A program made the translations under genes and the position numbers. Below are positions 18,638-27,442 of a stretch of 46,838 nucleotides of DNA, piece after piece (the stretch's first letter is position 1; each line of letters begins with the position of its first letter). Origin of the DNA: an uncultured Mycoplasmatota bacterium (GTDB taxonomy: Bacteria; Bacillota_I; Bacilli_A; Izemoplasmatales; Izemoplasmataceae); contig CAJXLP010000006.1 of assembly GCA_913056275.1 (NCBI GenBank), positions 1 to 46,838 on the forward strand, given 5' to 3'. The notes under the pieces are model-generated. The model ran no database searches, had not been told where the DNA came from, and worked only from the letters and a program-made list of their open reading frames with translations.

Positions 18638-19695
18638 TGGCTTGGCTTGCCTGGACGGTGCTCATATTAATTGTGTTATTTACGCACCAATCATTGACGC
18701 ATCAAATTGCTGAGAAATACGGTCATAAAGGCATCCGAATTGGCTTTATAGGGCTGATTCCCATTTTTGGACTCGTGTACTACATGAAAATCAAACCCCC
18801 ATTGCGACCGTCCAACCCGGGAAAAGTGAAGTCGGTTTTTAACCTTAAAAATATTTTAGGAACCGCTTTACTGTATACCGAATTGATTATTTTAGGGGTA
18901 ATTGTCCTTGTTCCAGTGGTTTATGTCATTGGCACGAGTCTCAACCCAAATTCCGGGATTCCAACGTCCATTTGGCCGTCTGAACCTTCGTTCAAGGCGT
19001 TCCAATTCCTCTTTGAGGGATCAGCCATGTACGGCAGTAGTGAAGAGACCAACGAGTTTATTTCATGGTACATCAACACCTTACAAGTGGCCGTTTTAAC
19101 CATGGTCTTTTCGGTCTTGTTTGTGACTGGAACTGCGTACGTGTTTGCCCGGTATAAATTCAAAGGCAAAAAAGTGGGACTTTTAACCATCTTGGTTTTA
19201 CAGATGTTCCCGAGCTTCTTAGGCTTGATTGCCATCTTTACCCTCTTCCAAACATTTGGCTTGCTCGATCAACCCTTAGCCCTCGTCATTATTTATACGG
19301 CAGGCGCCATTCCGTTTAACGTGTGGCTGATTAAAGGGTACTTACAAGGGGTGCCGAAGGAACTTGATGAATCGGCGAAAATCGATGGGGCGAATAAACT
19401 GCAAATTTTCTTCCGCATCATCGTGCCGTTATCCGTGCCAATTATTTCCTTCGTGGCCGTCACGCAATTCATGGCCCCGTGGCTGGATTACATCCTGCCA
19501 TCGTTTGTCATTGAAAGTGAGGAAAAATGGACGCTCGCAGTTGGTATATTCCGCTTTATCAATGACCAATCACGAATCAATTATCCGGCCTTCAGTGCTG
19601 CGGCCATTTTAGTCGCCGTGCCGATTACCGTGTTATACGTCGTTTTCCAACGATACCTCATCGAAGGCATTACCGCCGGTGCCAACAAAGGGTAA
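18637..19695 (+). CDS. malG: Maltodextrin ABC transporter permease MalG
   Basis: 352 aa. An extra N-terminal helix and basic segment (residues 1-60) come before the usual MalG core of six helices. EAA loop: ESAKIDGANKLQIFFRIIVP, coupling to a cytoplasmic ATPase. C-terminal ending EGITAGANKG is typical of MalG and is known to contact the substrate region in the E. coli complex. GGAGG sits just before the start, which overlaps the malF stop. Last gene of the operon; no ATPase gene follows, so a shared MsmX/MsmK-type ATPase elsewhere is expected. Confidence 0.92.
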   Translation: MAWLAWTVLILIVLFTHQSLTHQIAEKYGHKGIRIGFIGLIPIFGLVYYMKIKPPLRPSNPGKVKSVFNLKNILGTALLYTELIILGVIVLVPVVYVIGTSLNPNSGIPTSIWPSEPSFKAFQFLFEGSAMYGSSEETNEFISWYINTLQVAVLTMVFSVLFVTGTAYVFARYKFKGKKVGLLTILVLQMFPSFLGLIAIFTLFQTFGLLDQPLALVIIYTAGAIPFNVWLIKGYLQGVPKELDESAKIDGANKLQIFFRIIVPLSVPIISFVAVTQFMAPWLDYILPSFVIESEEKWTLAVGIFRFINDQSRINYPAFSAAAILVAVPITVLYVVFQRYLIEGITAGANKG

Positions 19696-19712
19696 TTAAA
19701 TACTAAACACAA

Positions 19713-19744
19713 AAAAAGAATCTCACAGCTGTGAGATTCTTTTT
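19713..19744. terminator. Perfect 32-base palindromic bidirectional terminator
   Basis: Two 16-base arms without spacer centred at CACAG/CTGTG (19713-19728, 19729-19744), with A-tract and T-tract at the ends. It ends malG and, from the other side, lies partly inside the last codons of the convergent neopullulanase gene. Confidence 0.9.
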
Positions 19745-21519
19745 AATATGGCGTATCCGTTTGCGTGTAACACGCGGGTGGTCGTATCGATTCGCTGATA
19801 CGATTCGGGCGTTATCAACGGTGCGTCGGCTCCACCATTTAAGATAATCCATAAATCCCCGCGCGTCATGTGGATCTGATCATTTTCATGCCACATGCGG
19901 ACGGTATCACTTTGAAACGCAGATTCAGTTTGTCGGAAGTGATTCAACCATTTAAACCATTCCAACATCGATTCATCGAGTGCATGCCAGGGCATCGGTT
20001 TACGGTTTAAGGGGTCATGGCCGCCATCCAAGCCTGCCTCATCGCCGTAAAAGACACTCGGACTGCCTGGCATTGCGTATAAGAAGAGGTAGCTTTGTTT
20101 AAAGCGGTCCACATTTCCTTCTGTGAGCGAAAGTAAGCGCGAGGTGTCGTGACTATCAACTAAGTTATACATGACAGACGAAACGTGTTTGGGATATGCA
20201 GTCAACACCTGATTGACCGCCTCGCAAAACTGTTTAGCGTTATAACTGGGCATCCCTTCAACGTGGCCAAAGGTTTGCCAGACGGGAAATAGCAATCCGT
20301 AATTCATCACGGCATCGTATTGATCGCCTTGTAACCAGGGATTGGAGTTATCCCAGTTTTCTCCAATAATCGCGGCGTCTGGGTTAATCGATTTGACGGT
20401 ATGGCGAAATGCACGCCAGAAGTCATGAGAGACTTCGTTTGATACGTCTAATCGCCAGCCATCAATCTGCGCAAATTCCATCCAGTACCGGGTGACGTCT
20501 AAAAAGTAATCACGGACTTCCGGGTGATCGCAGTTAATTTTTGGCATAAAGGGTGTAAAGCCAAAGGCGAGGTAATTTAAGTCGTGATCTTTTAAGGCTT
20601 TTTTAAGTTCCTTATACGGTTTATTTTTCAATGTCTCTAAATCAAAGGGCAAGACCGGTTTGGTCTCATCCAAAATCGTGTAGTACTCATAATAGGGTGA
20701 ATCTTTGCCCTGTGTGAGTACATCTTGAAAAAAGGGATGGGCGACGCTCGTGTGATTAAACACGGCATCCAACACGACTTTGATGCCGTGCTCATGCGCG
20801 ACTTGAACCATGGTTTTTAAATCATCATTCGTGCCAAACTCCGGATCGATTTGGTAGTAGTCGACCGTATCGTATTTGTGCTGAGTGCTCGCTTTAAACA
20901 GGGGGGTCAAGTATAGCGCAGTGAATCCCATGTCTTTTAAGTAACCCATTTTTTCACTGATGCCTTGAATGGTTCCCCCGTAACGCTTTTGATTGTCGAG
21001 CGCTTTTAAGTCATCCCAAGCGGCCATCGTGGGGTCTTTGGGCGCATCCGAGTGGCGGTTAAAGCGGGAGGGAAAAATTGAATACCAGATTTGGTGTTTC
21101 ATCCACTCGGGCGCTTGAAACCGGTCTTGATCAAGTAAGTAGGGAAAATTGAAATAGTTAAATAAATTGCGTTTGAGCGTTGGATGGAGGCTTAAATCAA
21201 TGATTTCCTTGGTGCCAAATAAATACCGGTCATCTAAGATAAAAGCGTATTTAACTCGCTTAAATGGCGGCGTAATCGCAATGAAAAAAATGTCGTGAGT
21301 GGCCGTAGTGGCCTCAAGAGTTAGTGGAGTATCTTCGGCAAAGGCCACCCATTCAAATGTCTCATCGGTGGCGTGATACTGAAAGGGATCCCCCGCCATT
21401 AATGTCACACTTTTTAATAGCCCTTTTTTGGCTTTTAATCGGAGATGAATGGTCTTCGAGTCATAGGCATACGCCATGGCCGATTTCGCCGCATGAAAAA
21501 CGCTGGATAAATCCATCAT
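19723..21519 (-). CDS. Neopullulanase/cyclomaltodextrinase/maltogenic amylase, GH13
   Basis: 598 aa, no signal peptide, so cytoplasmic. An N-terminal CBM34-type beta domain (about residues 1-125) precedes the catalytic barrel, the arrangement of the GH13_20 neopullulanase/cyclomaltodextrinase group. Regions: DAVFNH (I), GWRLDVSNE with nucleophile Asp near 355 (II), GENWDN with Glu near 386 (III), DSHDTS near 456 (IV). The MPKINCDHPEVRDY segment is also typical. It would hydrolyse imported maltodextrins, pullulan or cyclodextrins. Its ATG overlaps the pullulanase stop (ATGA), so it is translated by coupling; no strong RBS is seen. The C-terminal codons lie in the shared terminator. Confidence 0.9.
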   Translation of the reverse strand: MMDLSSVFHAAKSAMAYAYDSKTIHLRLKAKKGLLKSVTLMAGDPFQYHATDETFEWVAFAEDTPLTLEATTATHDIFFIAITPPFKRVKYAFILDDRYLFGTKEIIDLSLHPTLKRNLFNYFNFPYLLDQDRFQAPEWMKHQIWYSIFPSRFNRHSDAPKDPTMAAWDDLKALDNQKRYGGTIQGISEKMGYLKDMGFTALYLTPLFKASTQHKYDTVDYYQIDPEFGTNDDLKTMVQVAHEHGIKVVLDAVFNHTSVAHPFFQDVLTQGKDSPYYEYYTILDETKPVLPFDLETLKNKPYKELKKALKDHDLNYLAFGFTPFMPKINCDHPEVRDYFLDVTRYWMEFAQIDGWRLDVSNEVSHDFWRAFRHTVKSINPDAAIIGENWDNSNPWLQGDQYDAVMNYGLLFPVWQTFGHVEGMPSYNAKQFCEAVNQVLTAYPKHVSSVMYNLVDSHDTSRLLSLTEGNVDRFKQSYLFLYAMPGSPSVFYGDEAGLDGGHDPLNRKPMPWHALDESMLEWFKWLNHFRQTESAFQSDTVRMWHENDQIHMTRGDLWIILNGGADAPLITPESYQRIDTTTRVLHANGYAILKRISQL

Positions 21520-24419
21520 TGTGAACGCTTCTTAATAAGGAGTGTAGTTAAGACACCGCCGGCGATGGCGACAGTTCCGATGATGATTCCCCCGGCGAGT
21601 AACCATGAAAATCCTGGGGCATCTTCGGACTCTATAATGTCTTCAACGGCCACTTCACTCGGCCATTCACTATTCCGTCTAAGTTGGTATAAAACGACGG
21701 TTTCATTCGGTTGCATGGTGTATCGTTCAGACACTTGTTGAATCGTCTCGGTGCCAGCCTCTGAATGATTGACGACCATATTCCACGTCATGTTTAACGT
21801 ATCGAGAGAGTTCTCACCATTTGCGTTGTTGTGTGCGACAATGGCGTATTCCCACGGATTGTCTGGATTTGAATCATAGATTAAGTACGCGGCAAGATCA
21901 CGGCCGCCACTAAACACACTATAGGTTAGAACATTTGCGAGTTCTTCGGGTGTGTAGTCAAAAATGGGTGCCTGTTTGCGCAGTTCAATTAATCCTTGAT
22001 AAAACGCATACGTGTCCGCATTGTCCACTTTCCAATTCCAATCAATTTGGTTAGTCGCATCGGGTGAGCGGTAAGAGTTATGGTCATAAAGCATTCCGCT
22101 ATCACATTCACCTTGCGCCTCATCCCCGATCATCACACAAGGCTTAGTGCGTAATAATTCAACGCCTCCGTGTAAGAACGGAATGCCTTGAGCCGTTAAG
22201 ACAATGGCGTTTGCTTGGCGGTGCATGGCGGTAATTTCAGCGAGTGATAAGTTCTCAGTCGATAGTTGTAGTTTATCGTGCAAGGTGTTGTTATCGTGGG
22301 CGGAAACATAGTTGATCGTTTGGTTGGTATCAAATGCCCAGGTGCCTTTTGGTAAAGCAGGACCGTCAATTTCTGGGTGTGCGACGTAGCCAATCATGCC
22401 GGCTTTAATCCGCTCATACATATCCGAATCATTGATGCCTTGGACCCAACCCCCCTCGTTGGCGTTAAAGACTGAGCCTTTGGCCCCGTCCCGTAAATCA
22501 TCATTAAATACCGCGATGTTTGAGAGTTGGTCTAAGTTGGCGTTGTACGCGGCGTCATCTTCCGGCAGTTGTGACCCACCGGCATCCCACGGTTCACCAT
22601 AGACAATAATCGTTGGATCAATCGCGTGTAACGCGTCTCGGGCGGCTTGCATGGTAGCCACATCATGTAATTTCATCAGGTCAAACCGGAAGCCAGAAAT
22701 GTTGTATTCCTCGGCATAAAACACGAGTGAATCAACGATGAACTTGCGTACCATCGCATTCTCAGACGCTGTTTCGTTGCCCGTGCCAGAGCCGTTTGAG
22801 AAATTGCCATCTTCGGTAAACCGGAAGTAATACCCCGGTAAGATTTTTTCAAAATTTGAGTCACCGGACGTCGCAGTATGGTTATAGACGACGTCTAAAA
22901 CGATCCGCACGTTGGCGTCGTGATAGTTTTGGACCATCTGTTTAAATTCTTCAATGCGGACTGACCCATCGTAGGGATCGGTGGCATACGAGCCTTCAAG
23001 TGTATTAAAGTTGAGCGTCATATAGCCCCAGTTAAATACAGTATCTTTTCGGTCCCGGTAGTCGGCATCTTCAATGCGTGTCTCATCAATCGCCATGCCA
23101 ATGTCTTGAACCGGTAGTAAATGAACGTGTGTAATGCCAAGTTCGACAATATGATCCATCCCCGTTGTGACGCCTTGATACGTTGTACCGGTCTCACCAA
23201 ACCCTAAATACTTGCCGCGGAATGCTTCGGTCCCATTCCAAGTCTCGTGACTCGTGTAATCGCGGATGTGGGCTTCATAGAGAATTGAATCGGCGTAATC
23301 GTCAACATTATTCGGTCGGCTACCAGTTTCCCAATCGGTCGGATTAAGCCGGGTGAAATCAACCACCATGCCGCGTAGTCCGTTGACGCCTGTCGAAAAT
23401 GCGTATGGGTCAACGACATCGTCATGCGTGAGGCTTCCTTGATTCACATCGTAGGTGTAATACATGCCGTGTAAATCACCTTCAACCGTAACTTCCCACA
23501 CGCCTTTATCGCCGCGCGTTAAGGGGTGCGTTGAGACGGGTGTGCTTGAACCCGGGACACCGTCAAAACTTTCCATCCCAGCTAAATGCCCCACGTCATA
23601 AAGGTTTAAGGTAATCGCCTCAGACACAGGGGCCCAAAGTTTAAAGGTCGTTGCCTCGTCTTCATACAAAGCCCCTAAGTCACCGTCATAGTAGAAGGCA
23701 TCGTTAAATGCGTCACTTGAATAAAGCCCCGCAAAACTAATGGGGACCGTTTTTTCTCGGTCGGGAAAATCAGGGAATGTAATCGAGATCCCGTATTGCA
23801 TCGACAGGTCGGCTGGTGTATTCAGTGTCAAACTGACCGTATTTCCTGTTTTTTCATAGTTCCGGTAACTAATCGGTTCACCATTGGCCGTAATTTGAAA
23901 ATCGTCTTCAGAAAAATTATCCGTCGTTGCAGTGAATGTAATGTCGGATAAAGAGGTAAAATCAATGCGATTTATCCGGGCGGATAAATCCACTTCATCC
24001 AACCCGTAATAGACCGTTGGATCGCCCGATACTAAAAAGACTTCAACCACACCGTTCTCATCCGCTTTACTCATGTCGATGAATAAATCTTGCGCAACAT
24101 CTTTGGCCCAGTCACCGGTTCGGACGATGACCCCGACGCGTGTGGCACCCTCTAAATGTGTGCCCGCAATCGGATAGGTCAATTGTCTCGACCCCGTCAC
24201 AGGATGTGTACCTGTGAAATTTATATTCACGCCGTCTCCTGCACTGGGCATATTTTGCCACAGCCAGAGTGACCACGGTGCATAATCCTCATCAAATCGG
24301 TGGTAATTTACGATCAAAGTTTCTGCCTCATTGGCCGAAATATTCATGACCGATGCCACACTTAAAAAAAGGCTCATCAGTGTGATGAATAGTAGGTTCC
24401 TTAACGGGGTTAAAATCAT
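21516..24419 (-). CDS. pulA: Type I pullulanase (debranching enzyme), membrane-anchored, GH13_14
   Basis: 967 aa. A signal peptide (about residues 1-29) is followed by a CBM41-like module (VNYHRFDEDYAPWSLWLW), a second beta region, a CBM48 domain (about 250-350), the GH13 catalytic domain, a C-terminal beta domain and a final helix with basic tail (LLIKKRSQ). Catalytic regions: DVVYNH, GFRFDLMKLHD (nucleophile near 581), YGEPWDAGG (Glu near 608) and SAHDNNTLHD (near 708). The type I signature YNWGYDP appears as FNWGYMT, a notable variant. It cuts alpha-1,6 branch links outside the cell. GAGGAGG lies 6 bases before the ATG. Operon with neopullulanase. Confidence 0.93.
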   Translation of the reverse strand: MILTPLRNLLFITLMSLFLSVASVMNISANEAETLIVNYHRFDEDYAPWSLWLWQNMPSAGDGVNINFTGTHPVTGSRQLTYPIAGTHLEGATRVGVIVRTGDWAKDVAQDLFIDMSKADENGVVEVFLVSGDPTVYYGLDEVDLSARINRIDFTSLSDITFTATTDNFSEDDFQITANGEPISYRNYEKTGNTVSLTLNTPADLSMQYGISITFPDFPDREKTVPISFAGLYSSDAFNDAFYYDGDLGALYEDEATTFKLWAPVSEAITLNLYDVGHLAGMESFDGVPGSSTPVSTHPLTRGDKGVWEVTVEGDLHGMYYTYDVNQGSLTHDDVVDPYAFSTGVNGLRGMVVDFTRLNPTDWETGSRPNNVDDYADSILYEAHIRDYTSHETWNGTEAFRGKYLGFGETGTTYQGVTTGMDHIVELGITHVHLLPVQDIGMAIDETRIEDADYRDRKDTVFNWGYMTLNFNTLEGSYATDPYDGSVRIEEFKQMVQNYHDANVRIVLDVVYNHTATSGDSNFEKILPGYYFRFTEDGNFSNGSGTGNETASENAMVRKFIVDSLVFYAEEYNISGFRFDLMKLHDVATMQAARDALHAIDPTIIVYGEPWDAGGSQLPEDDAAYNANLDQLSNIAVFNDDLRDGAKGSVFNANEGGWVQGINDSDMYERIKAGMIGYVAHPEIDGPALPKGTWAFDTNQTINYVSAHDNNTLHDKLQLSTENLSLAEITAMHRQANAIVLTAQGIPFLHGGVELLRTKPCVMIGDEAQGECDSGMLYDHNSYRSPDATNQIDWNWKVDNADTYAFYQGLIELRKQAPIFDYTPEELANVLTYSVFSGGRDLAAYLIYDSNPDNPWEYAIVAHNNANGENSLDTLNMTWNMVVNHSEAGTETIQQVSERYTMQPNETVVLYQLRRNSEWPSEVAVEDIIESEDAPGFSWLLAGGIIIGTVAIAGGVLTTLLIKKRSQ

Positions 24420-24448
24420 TGAAATCCTCCTCGTATAATAACGCTTTC

Positions 24449-24457
24449 ATTATATCA
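24449..24457 (-). promoter_or_regulatory. Extended -10 promoter of the pullulanase operon
   Basis: TGATATAAT on the minus strand, about 30 bases upstream of the ATG; no good -35 is seen at the right distance. Confidence 0.6.
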
Positions 24458-24489
24458 CAGGGCTTGGTAATATAAGGGGGTGCAGGATG

Positions 24490-24503
24490 TGAGAACGGTT
24501 ACC
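24490..24503. promoter_or_regulatory. Possible operator between pulA and the alpha-glucosidase gene
   Basis: TGAGAACGGTTACC; its reverse strand shares the core GTAACCGTT with the operator at 13557, and matches the cre consensus at 11 of 14 positions. It lies roughly 50-55 bases upstream of both predicted divergent transcript starts. Confidence 0.45.
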
Positions 24504-24514
24504 GAAATGGATTT

Positions 24515-24543
24515 TTGGAAATCGCTCAAACGTGTGATATGTT
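24515..24543 (+). promoter_or_regulatory. Promoter of the alpha-glucosidase gene
   Basis: TTGGAA (24515-24520), 17 bases, TATGTT (24538-24543) preceded by TGA as extended -10. Confidence 0.55.
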
Positions 24544-24570
24544 TACGTTACTGAAAGGAACTTACAGCTT

Positions 24571-26241
24571 ATGAAAAAGTACTGGTGGCAAGATGCCATT
24601 ATCTATCAGATTTATGTTCGCAGTTTCAATGACTCCAATGCCGATGGCATTGGCGACATTCCAGGTATCATCGAAAAGATTGCCTACTTAAAGAGTCTGC
24701 ACGTCAACACGTTATGGATTTCCCCCCATTATGATTCACCGATGGATGATAACGGCTATGACGTCCGAGACTTTTTTAAAGTCGCCGAGGAATACGGAAC
24801 TTTAGAAGACTTCAAATCATTGATTAAAGTCGCCCATGACCACGACATGAAAATCATTACCGATCTCGTGCTCAACCATACCTCAGATGAACATCCATGG
24901 TTCATTGCGGCCAAAGACCCTGCCCATCCTGATCATAAAAAGTACCACGACTATTACATCTGGCACACAGGGTTTAAAAACGACGCAGGCGAGCCTGAAC
25001 GCCCCACCCGCTGGATTTCTTGGTTTGGAGGCTCAGTCTGGGACTATAATTCGCCGACCGAATCGTACTATTTGCACATCTTTTCAAAAAAAATGCCCGA
25101 TCTCAACTGGCGCAATAAAGCGATGCGTGAAGAACTGAAATCGATGATTCAGTGGTGGGTCGATTTAGGCATTGATGGGTTTCGCATCGATGCCTCAAAC
25201 CATCTCGAAAAAAATTGGGAGTTTCCTGATGATGAACCAGGCTATCAACATTTTTCAAGCCTCCCCAAACATCACGACTATTTACAAGAGCTTGCCGATG
25301 AATTATTCATCCCCAATAATTTATTGATTATCGGGGAAGCGGGTGGTGCTTCTAAACAAGAAGCCTTGCAGTATGCCGGATTTGAATCCAACGAATTTAA
25401 CATGCTGATTCATTTTGGCCATGTCTGGGTCGATGTCGATGATTCAAACAGGCTCACCCCAGGCAAATGGGCCAAAGGTGAGGTCCATTTAAGTCGCATC
25501 AAAAGCGCTTTAAAACACTGGATTGACATCTTTCATGAAAAAGGGTGGAATACCTTATACTGGCACAACCATGACCACCCGCGCGTAGTCTCGCATTATG
25601 GCAATGATGCGCCCGAACACCGCGTGGCGTCTGCGAAAATGCTCGCGACGTTGTTGTATGGGTTACCCGGTACACCGATCATTTATCAAGGTGAAGAAAT
25701 TGGCATGACCAATGTGGACTACACGGAACTATCGGATTTTAAAGATGTTGAAGTGTTTACAGAATACGACAACTTTATGCGCCACGGCGCCTCCCACGAA
25801 GTGGCCATGCAAGCGTTAAGAGACCGGGCCAGAGACAATGCGCGCTCGCCCATGCAGTGGACGAATGAACCATTTGCAGGGTTTTCAACCGTGTCTCCGT
25901 GGATGCCCGTCGTGCAAAACTATTCAACCATTAACGTGCAAGCCGCACAGAAAGATGACCACTCGATTTTAGCGTGGTACCAAATGCTCATGCAATGGCG
26001 TAAAGATGAAGCCATCGGGTTTAGTTATCCAACCTTTTACCAGTTGGACCGTGATGACCGGTTTGCGTACTCCTTAAAAGGCCAGTCCCATGCGTATTAC
26101 ATCGTCGGCAACTTCACCGATCAGCCCCTTGATTGGGACGCTGACGTGGACCTTGAATCGATGCGTCTATTTGCCTCGAATACCCAGACATCTGAAGATG
26201 CCTTAGCACCCTATGAAACACGCATTTATCAATCGCTTTAA
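24571..26241 (+). CDS. Alpha-glucosidase, GH13 (MalL-like)
   Basis: 556 aa, no signal peptide: cytoplasmic. Strong match to the oligo-1,6-glucosidase/alpha-glucosidase group from the first residues (MKKYWWQDAIIYQIYVRSF). Catalytic regions: DLVLNH, GFRIDASNHL (nucleophile near 205), GEAGG (Glu near 256) and WHNHDHPR (near 333). The residue after the nucleophile Asp is Ala; Val there is associated with alpha-1,6 cleavage and Ala or Thr with alpha-1,4, so a maltase-type activity on short maltodextrins is predicted. Single gene with its own promoter and terminator, divergent from pulA. RBS AAAGGAAC upstream. Trehalose-6-phosphate hydrolase is a less likely alternative. Confidence 0.9.
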   Translation: MKKYWWQDAIIYQIYVRSFNDSNADGIGDIPGIIEKIAYLKSLHVNTLWISPHYDSPMDDNGYDVRDFFKVAEEYGTLEDFKSLIKVAHDHDMKIITDLVLNHTSDEHPWFIAAKDPAHPDHKKYHDYYIWHTGFKNDAGEPERPTRWISWFGGSVWDYNSPTESYYLHIFSKKMPDLNWRNKAMREELKSMIQWWVDLGIDGFRIDASNHLEKNWEFPDDEPGYQHFSSLPKHHDYLQELADELFIPNNLLIIGEAGGASKQEALQYAGFESNEFNMLIHFGHVWVDVDDSNRLTPGKWAKGEVHLSRIKSALKHWIDIFHEKGWNTLYWHNHDHPRVVSHYGNDAPEHRVASAKMLATLLYGLPGTPIIYQGEEIGMTNVDYTELSDFKDVEVFTEYDNFMRHGASHEVAMQALRDRARDNARSPMQWTNEPFAGFSTVSPWMPVVQNYSTINVQAAQKDDHSILAWYQMLMQWRKDEAIGFSYPTFYQLDRDDRFAYSLKGQSHAYYIVGNFTDQPLDWDADVDLESMRLFASNTQTSEDALAPYETRIYQSL

Positions 26242-26270
26242 ATCGGTGGATTCGTCCATCGATTTTTTTT
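26240..26270 (+). terminator. Rho-independent terminator of the alpha-glucosidase gene
   Basis: Stem AATCGGTGGA / TCCATCGATT with a stable TTCG tetraloop and eight T residues. Confidence 0.92.
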
Positions 26271-26290
26271 GTGAACTGAGTCATTTTGTA

Positions 26291-26318
26291 TTGACAAGCG
26301 ACCCGCTTAATCTATAAT
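26291..26318 (+). promoter_or_regulatory. Sigma-A promoter of potABCD with overlapping dyad
   Basis: TTGACA (26291-26296), 16 bases, TATAAT (26313-26318). The dyad CCGCTTAAT (26303-26311) / ATTAAGTGG (26317-26325) covers the -10 and predicted start, as an operator would. Confidence 0.75.
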
Positions 26319-26324
26319 TAAGTG

Positions 26325-26413
26325 GATTACAAAAATTCCCATAAAGCCCTTGTGCATCGTCTTCATAGACAGCTATGGGGACTCTAAAAACAACTTGCAA
26401 AAAGGAGGAACCC
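26325..26413 (+). other. potABCD 5' leader with possible alternative RNA folds
   Basis: About 90 untranslated bases. CCCATA (26338-26343) can pair with TATGGG (26374-26379), enclosing a small hairpin GTCT/AGAC (26359-26370). An exclusive alternative is CATAG (26364-26368) with CTATG (26373-26377). No known riboswitch class was recognised. Confidence 0.35.
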
Positions 26414-27442
26414 ATGCATCTTATTGAAATTGACCAGATAACCAAATCGTTTGCTGACACACGCGCCTTAGATGACGTCAGTTTTTACATTGATGAAAAT
26501 GAATTCATTACGTTGCTGGGCCCTTCTGGATGTGGTAAGACGACGCTGTTGAGAATTTTAGGGGGCTTTGAACACCCCGATTCTGGCAACGTCCGCTTAG
26601 CCGGCGTTGACGTATTAAAAGTGCCCGCTTATGACCGCTTAGTGAATACCGTCTTTCAACACTACGCATTGTTTCCCCATTTAAATGTGTACGACAATGT
26701 TGCGTTCGGCCTTAAAATGAAAAAACTCAAAGACTCTGACATCCGTGAAAAAGTCATGCACGCGCTCAAAATGGTGCGTCTAGAAAATTTTGCAGAACGC
26801 CGCATTCAACCCCTTTCGGGTGGCCAAAAACAACGCGTTGCGATTGCCCGGGCGATCGTCAATGAGCCCAAAGTCTTATTGCTTGATGAGCCTCTGGCCG
26901 CGCTTGATTTAAAACTTCGTCAGGACATGCAATATGAGCTCAAAGAACTGCAACGAAATTTAGGCATTACGTTTATTTATGTCACGCACGACCAAGAAGA
27001 AGCTTTGACGATGAGTGATACCATCGTCGTCATGAACGACGGAAAAATCTTACAAATTGGCACCCCGGTTGATATTTACAACGAGCCGAAAACGAAGTTT
27101 GTGGCCCACTTCATTGGTGAAAGCAACATCATTCCCGCTGTGATGAACGCTGATTTTGACGTCTCGTTTGAAGGGCAATCCTTTCAATGTGTGGACGCCG
27201 GCTTTGCCGACAATCAACCGGTCAGTGTAGTCATTCGGCCCGAAGACATCACCCTCAAAAAACGCCCTGGGAAAATTAATGGCATCGTCGATGCCATTAC
27301 GTTTAAAGGCGTCCACTATGAAATCATTGTCTATGTCAACGACAAAGAATACGTGATTCATTCGATTCATCCGCAGAAAGTTGGGGCCAAAGTCTCGCTG
27401 CATTTTGAGCCTGAGGCGATTCATGTGATGCACGATGTTTAG
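26414..27442 (+). CDS. potA: Spermidine/putrescine ABC importer, ATP-binding protein
   Basis: 342 aa from ATG 26414, chosen because AAAGGAGG lies 5 bases upstream and the product starts like PotA; the frame extends upstream to 26375 without an RBS. Walker [10 protein letters not shown] (near residue 36), Q-loop [13 protein letters not shown] signature [14 protein letters not shown], Walker [12 protein letters not shown] and switch His in VTHDQEEA are intact. A C-terminal TOBE-type regulatory domain covers about residues 240-340. It powers polyamine uptake through PotB/PotC. Overlaps potB by 8 bases. Confidence 0.95.
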   Translation: MHLIEIDQITKSFADTRALDDVSFYIDENEFITLLGPSGCGKTTLLRILGGFEHPDSGNVRLAGVDVLKVPAYDRLVNTVFQHYALFPHLNVYDNVAFGLKMKKLKDSDIREKVMHALKMVRLENFAERRIQPLSGGQKQRVAIARAIVNEPKVLLLDEPLAALDLKLRQDMQYELKELQRNLGITFIYVTHDQEEALTMSDTIVVMNDGKILQIGTPVDIYNEPKTKFVAHFIGESNIIPAVMNADFDVSFEGQSFQCVDAGFADNQPVSVVIRPEDITLKKRPGKINGIVDAITFKGVHYEIIVYVNDKEYVIHSIHPQKVGAKVSLHFEPEAIHVMHDV

